Of a stretch of DNA of 6,909 nt, positions 4,858-6,909 are shown piece by piece (the first letter of the stretch is position 1; the number at the start of each line of letters is the position of its first letter). Source of the DNA: Deferribacteres bacterium (GTDB lineage: Bacteria; Nitrospirota; Thermodesulfovibrionia; UBA6902); assembly GCA_030598625.1 (NCBI GenBank), contig JAUVPO010000102.1:1-6909 (forward strand). Reading direction: 5' to 3'. A program made the translations under genes and the position numbers. The notes below the pieces were generated by a model. That model made no database searches, was not told the DNA's origin, and worked only from the letters and a program-made list of their open reading frames with translations.

Positions 4858-6525
4858 CTATACACCTTTATTAACATATTTATTCAGAGTTAAGGTTGAT
4901 GAAAAGTGTTTTTCTCTTAGTAATTTAGTAAATTCCTCTTCAGGTACTGGTGGACTAAAAAGATATCCCTGCGCCTCTTCACACAGGTTTGACTGCAAGA
5001 ACACCAGTTGTTCTTCTGTTTCTACACCTTCAGCTATCACCTTTATTTTAAGTGTGTGCGCCATTGCAATAATCGCTCTGACAATCGCCTCAGTATCAGG
5101 ATCCACAGCAATATCTTTAATAAAAGATTTGTCTATTTTCAACTCATTGATAGGAAATCGTTTCAGGGAGCCCAACGAAGAATGCCCTGTACCAAAATCA
5201 TCTATCGAGGTTCGTACACCCATTTCACTTAATTCATTCAAAATCCCGATACTATTATCTTCCATGGCGATACTCTCGGTGATTTCAATATCAAGCAATT
5301 GGGGATTCATATCTGTTTCCTGCAGCACTTCTTTGATTAGTTTCGTAATGTCCTGTTGATGAAACTGGTAAGCAGAGAAATTTACATCTATACGAAGTTG
5401 CTCATACCCTGCATCATTCCAAACCTTGTTCTGGGCACAAGCTGTCCTGAGTACCCATTTGCCGATTAATGCAATTAGCCCTGTATCCTCTGCCACTGAT
5501 ATAAATTCATTTGGTGGAATGAGTCCATATTGGGGGTGCTGCCAGCGGACTAATGCTTCTGCACCGACTATCCTGCAATTGATTACCGACACGATGGGCT
5601 GGTAATGAATTATAAACTCCTCACGCTCTACAGCCTGCCTTAGCGCAGCCTCTAATTTTAAACGCCTCATTACGGAATTATGCATTTCAGTATCAAATAT
5701 CTCATAACGTGACTTGCCTTTCTCCTTAGAATGATACATTGCAGTGTCAGCGTCCCGAAGAAGGTCTTTTTCCCGGTCATAATCCTTTGTATTCAGGGCT
5801 ATGCCTATGCTTACTGAGCTAACTACATAGTGCCCGCTTAGATTTAAGGGTAACTTCAATTTTTTCTGTACCCTGTCAGCTATACGTGTTGCATCACTCA
5901 CATTGCTGATATTATCAAGAAGTATTGCAAACTCATCTCCTCCGAAACGTGCCACTGTATCAACTGAACGGACACAAGTCTCCAGACTTCGAGCTACTGA
6001 AACGAGCAGTTGATCTCCGATTATGTGACCGAGGCTATCGTTGATAATTTTGAAGTCGTCGAGGTCCATGAACAACACAGCAAAGAGATAGTTCTTATGC
6101 TTTTTTGAACGTTCTAATATACGGTTTAAGCGTTTTTGGAACAAGGCACGGTTTGGAAGCTCAGTTAGCTGATCAAAATAAACCTGACGTTTTAACTGCT
6201 TCTGAACATGCTTGCGCTCAGTTACTTCCTGCTGCATTGAGTTTAGAGTATTATTCAATTTATTGTCGTATTCCTCTAATTCCTTAATAGCATTTTTAGC
6301 AATAATCTTGGATAAAAAAAGACTTAGAAGCACAAGTCCTGCCATAATTGTCAGTATCGCCACTATGGAGAACGAAGGAACATAATCAAGAATTCTAAAC
6401 AAAAATCTTATGTTCAAAAAAAAGAGGGCAAAGAGAATTAGTAAAACTGCTGAGTTAAGCGCGGTTATATTACGCTTGATAGCCTCTATAACAGTATTTT
6501 TATTTGTTTCTATCATATCTGTCAT
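4858..6525 (-). CDS. Membrane-bound GGDEF-EAL protein (c-di-GMP synthesis/degradation)
   Basis: This 555-residue protein has two N-terminal membrane segments (about 22-46 and 49-75), a charged helical linker (76-115), a GGDEF domain (about 116-280) and an EAL domain (about 287-540). The GGDEF site is intact (RFGGDEF, 193-199), with D154 in FMDLDDFKIIND and an RxxD inhibitory site RSVD at 186-189. The EAL site is also intact: EALVRW (323-328), NFSAYQF (382-388), EITES (414-418), DDFGTGHSSL (442-451), K464 in ELKIDKSF and EGVETEEQ (499-506). Either diguanylate cyclase or phosphodiesterase activity is chemically possible; in such tandem proteins the EAL often dominates, which is family knowledge and not shown here. 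No PAS, HAMP or periplasmic sensor domain is recognisable, so the input signal is unknown. A second ATG lies three codons in (M4); neither start has a strong Shine-Dalgarno sequence. The gene stands alone, convergent with the transporter operon and the transposase. Confidence 0.92.
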   Translation of the reverse strand: MTDMIETNKNTVIEAIKRNITALNSAVLLILFALFFLNIRFLFRILDYVPSFSIVAILTIMAGLVLLSLFLSKIIAKNAIKELEEYDNKLNNTLNSMQQEVTERKHVQKQLKRQVYFDQLTELPNRALFQKRLNRILERSKKHKNYLFAVLFMDLDDFKIINDSLGHIIGDQLLVSVARSLETCVRSVDTVARFGGDEFAILLDNISNVSDATRIADRVQKKLKLPLNLSGHYVVSSVSIGIALNTKDYDREKDLLRDADTAMYHSKEKGKSRYEIFDTEMHNSVMRRLKLEAALRQAVEREEFIIHYQPIVSVINCRIVGAEALVRWQHPQYGLIPPNEFISVAEDTGLIALIGKWVLRTACAQNKVWNDAGYEQLRIDVNFSAYQFHQQDITKLIKEVLQETDMNPQLLDIEITESIAMEDNSIGILNELSEMGVRTSIDDFGTGHSSLGSLKRFPINELKIDKSFIKDIAVDPDTEAIVRAIIAMAHTLKIKVIAEGVETEEQLVFLQSNLCEEAQGYLFSPPVPEEEFTKLLREKHFSSTLTLNKYVNKGV

Positions 6526-6656
6526 ATATAATTGTCGATTCTTTAAATAATTTACATATGATCAAAACTATTAAAATTAGTTCATTTCAATATAGCCATC
6601 TTATCGGACTATCTTCTCAAGTACTTAAATAATATTGTTTTTTATGAAGATTTATG
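6526..6656. other. AT-rich upstream region of the GGDEF-EAL gene
   Basis: This very AT-rich stretch precedes the minus-strand GGDEF-EAL gene and should contain its promoter. I could not find a -35/-10 pair with good matches at proper spacing. No small open frame or RNA gene is convincing. It ends at the palindrome region. Confidence 0.3.
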
Positions 6657-6674
6657 TGTGTGGGGTGTGTGGGG
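6657..6674 (+). repeat. Two tandem copies of TGTGTGGGG at the palindrome foot
   Basis: TGTGTGGGG occurs at 6657-6665 and again immediately at 6666-6674. The second copy supplies the start of the left foot of the palindrome at 6670. The arrangement looks like a short duplication of the foot sequence. Confidence 0.7.
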
Positions 6675-6723
6675 TCAGATCTTTTATTGTGACAGCTTTG
6701 TCATGAATAAAGATCTGACCCCA
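6670..6723. repeat. Second REP-like palindrome, same feet, different stem
   Basis: A perfect 15-base inverted repeat pairs TGGGGTCAGATCTTT (6670-6684) with 6709-6723. An ATT/AAT extension past one extra T, and an inner TGACA/TGTCA pair around GCTT (6690-6703), let nearly the whole unit fold into one long hairpin. The right foot plus following bases (CTGACCCCAGAG, 6715-6726) is identical to 4831-4842 of the other palindrome, while the inner stem is unrelated. It lies in an intergenic gap between two minus-strand genes. It could terminate transcription of the gene upstream. Confidence 0.8.
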
Positions 6724-6757
6724 GAGTTAATGCATATGGGATGCTGCTGTAACGCGC

Positions 6758-6909
6758 TTATCCTCCTGCTTTTTTCTCAAGCTTGTCCAATTCGCCCGGA
6801 CCGGAAACAGCCACATCTACAATTACTTTCGGGATTGAGCTCTGTTCGCTCATCGTCCGGATATCATCTTCTTTCTCGGTAAACTCCATTATTTCACGAA
6901 TGGACTCGA
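6758..6909 (-). CDS. C-terminal end of an unidentified protein (cut by window edge)
   Basis: Entering from the right edge, this minus-strand frame gives 49 residues and a TAA stop at 6760-6758; the other two minus frames stop within a few codons of the edge. The visible part is charged: an acidic stretch (EFTEKEDDIRTM), then SIPKVIVDVAVSGPGEL and a lysine-rich end KLEKKAGG. I do not recognise the family and no catalytic motif is visible. The reading frame is supported by being open to the edge, by its amino-acid make-up and by ending 32 bases before the palindrome. It lies in the same orientation as the GGDEF-EAL gene, but the AT-rich gap and hairpin argue against one operon. Confidence 0.55.
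   Translation of the reverse strand, partial: ESIREIMEFTEKEDDIRTMSEQSSIPKVIVDVAVSGPGELDKLEKKAGG

Noticed and set aside
5054..5359. Plus-strand open frames inside the GGDEF-EAL gene
   Set aside because: They are antisense to conserved EAL motifs and have no plausible ribosome-binding site or domain.
6670..6723. Palindrome as a classical intrinsic terminator or an integron attC site
   Set aside because: No U-tract follows either arm in the right direction, there is no integron integrase or cassette array, and the identical foot at 4831-4842 points to a dispersed repeat family.
6658..6882. Plus-strand 74-residue frame at the right edge
   Set aside because: It reads through the palindrome and antisense to the partial gene at 6758-6909; its composition is not protein-like.

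Overview
The window looks like part of a Gram-negative-type bacterial chromosome. It carries ordinary chromosomal genes of moderate GC, REP-like palindromes between genes, and one complete IS110-family insertion sequence. Fused permease/binding-protein osmolyte transporters, GGDEF-EAL proteins and TGGGGTCAG-footed palindromes together would suit an environmental Desulfobacterota- or Nitrospirota-like organism. That placement is a low-confidence inference, because no marker gene is present.

Layout from left to right: (1) 1-739, minus strand: N-terminal 246 codons of a Uup-type ABC-F ATPase, running off the left edge. (2) 740-953: AT-rich divergent intergenic region. (3) 954-3273, plus strand: a two-gene osmoprotectant ABC importer, made of a CBS-less ATPase and a protein that fuses permease to substrate-binding domain (OpuF/ProWX-like arrangement), with one base between the genes. 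(4) 3289-4779: an intact 1491-bp IS110-type element. It has a DEDD/serine transposase (402 aa) and, upstream of it, a non-coding region that folds into two guide loops. (5) 4780-4842: the rest of a REP-like palindrome that the element split. (6) 4858-6525, minus strand: a membrane GGDEF-EAL c-di-GMP protein with both active sites intact. (7) 6526-6757: intergenic region with a second REP-like palindrome sharing the same 12-base foot. (8) 6758-6909, minus strand: C-terminal 49 residues of an unidentified protein.

The most notable content is the IS110 element, whose bridge RNA can be decoded from this one copy. The target-binding loop contains GGTGGGGTC, identical to the left flank, and GACGCGA, the reverse complement of the right flank plus core. 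The donor-binding loop contains AATGGGAAGTT, identical to the right end of the element, and TTATAGA, the reverse complement of the left end plus core. The right-hand guides both define a two-base core TC, present at both junctions. Joining the ends as in an excised circle places a TTGACT in the right end exactly 17 bases before a TATAAT at the left end. That is a near-consensus sigma-70 promoter which exists only in the circle and would drive the bridge RNA and transposase. Rejoining the flanks at one TC restores a 24-base-arm palindrome between two convergent genes, so the guides read the foot of a REP-like repeat.

Genes outside the element are unrelated in function: translation-factor ATPase, compatible-solute uptake and c-di-GMP turnover. 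The pre-insertion palindrome lay in a gap of about 93 bases between the 3' ends of the transporter operon and the GGDEF-EAL gene, a usual place for REP elements.
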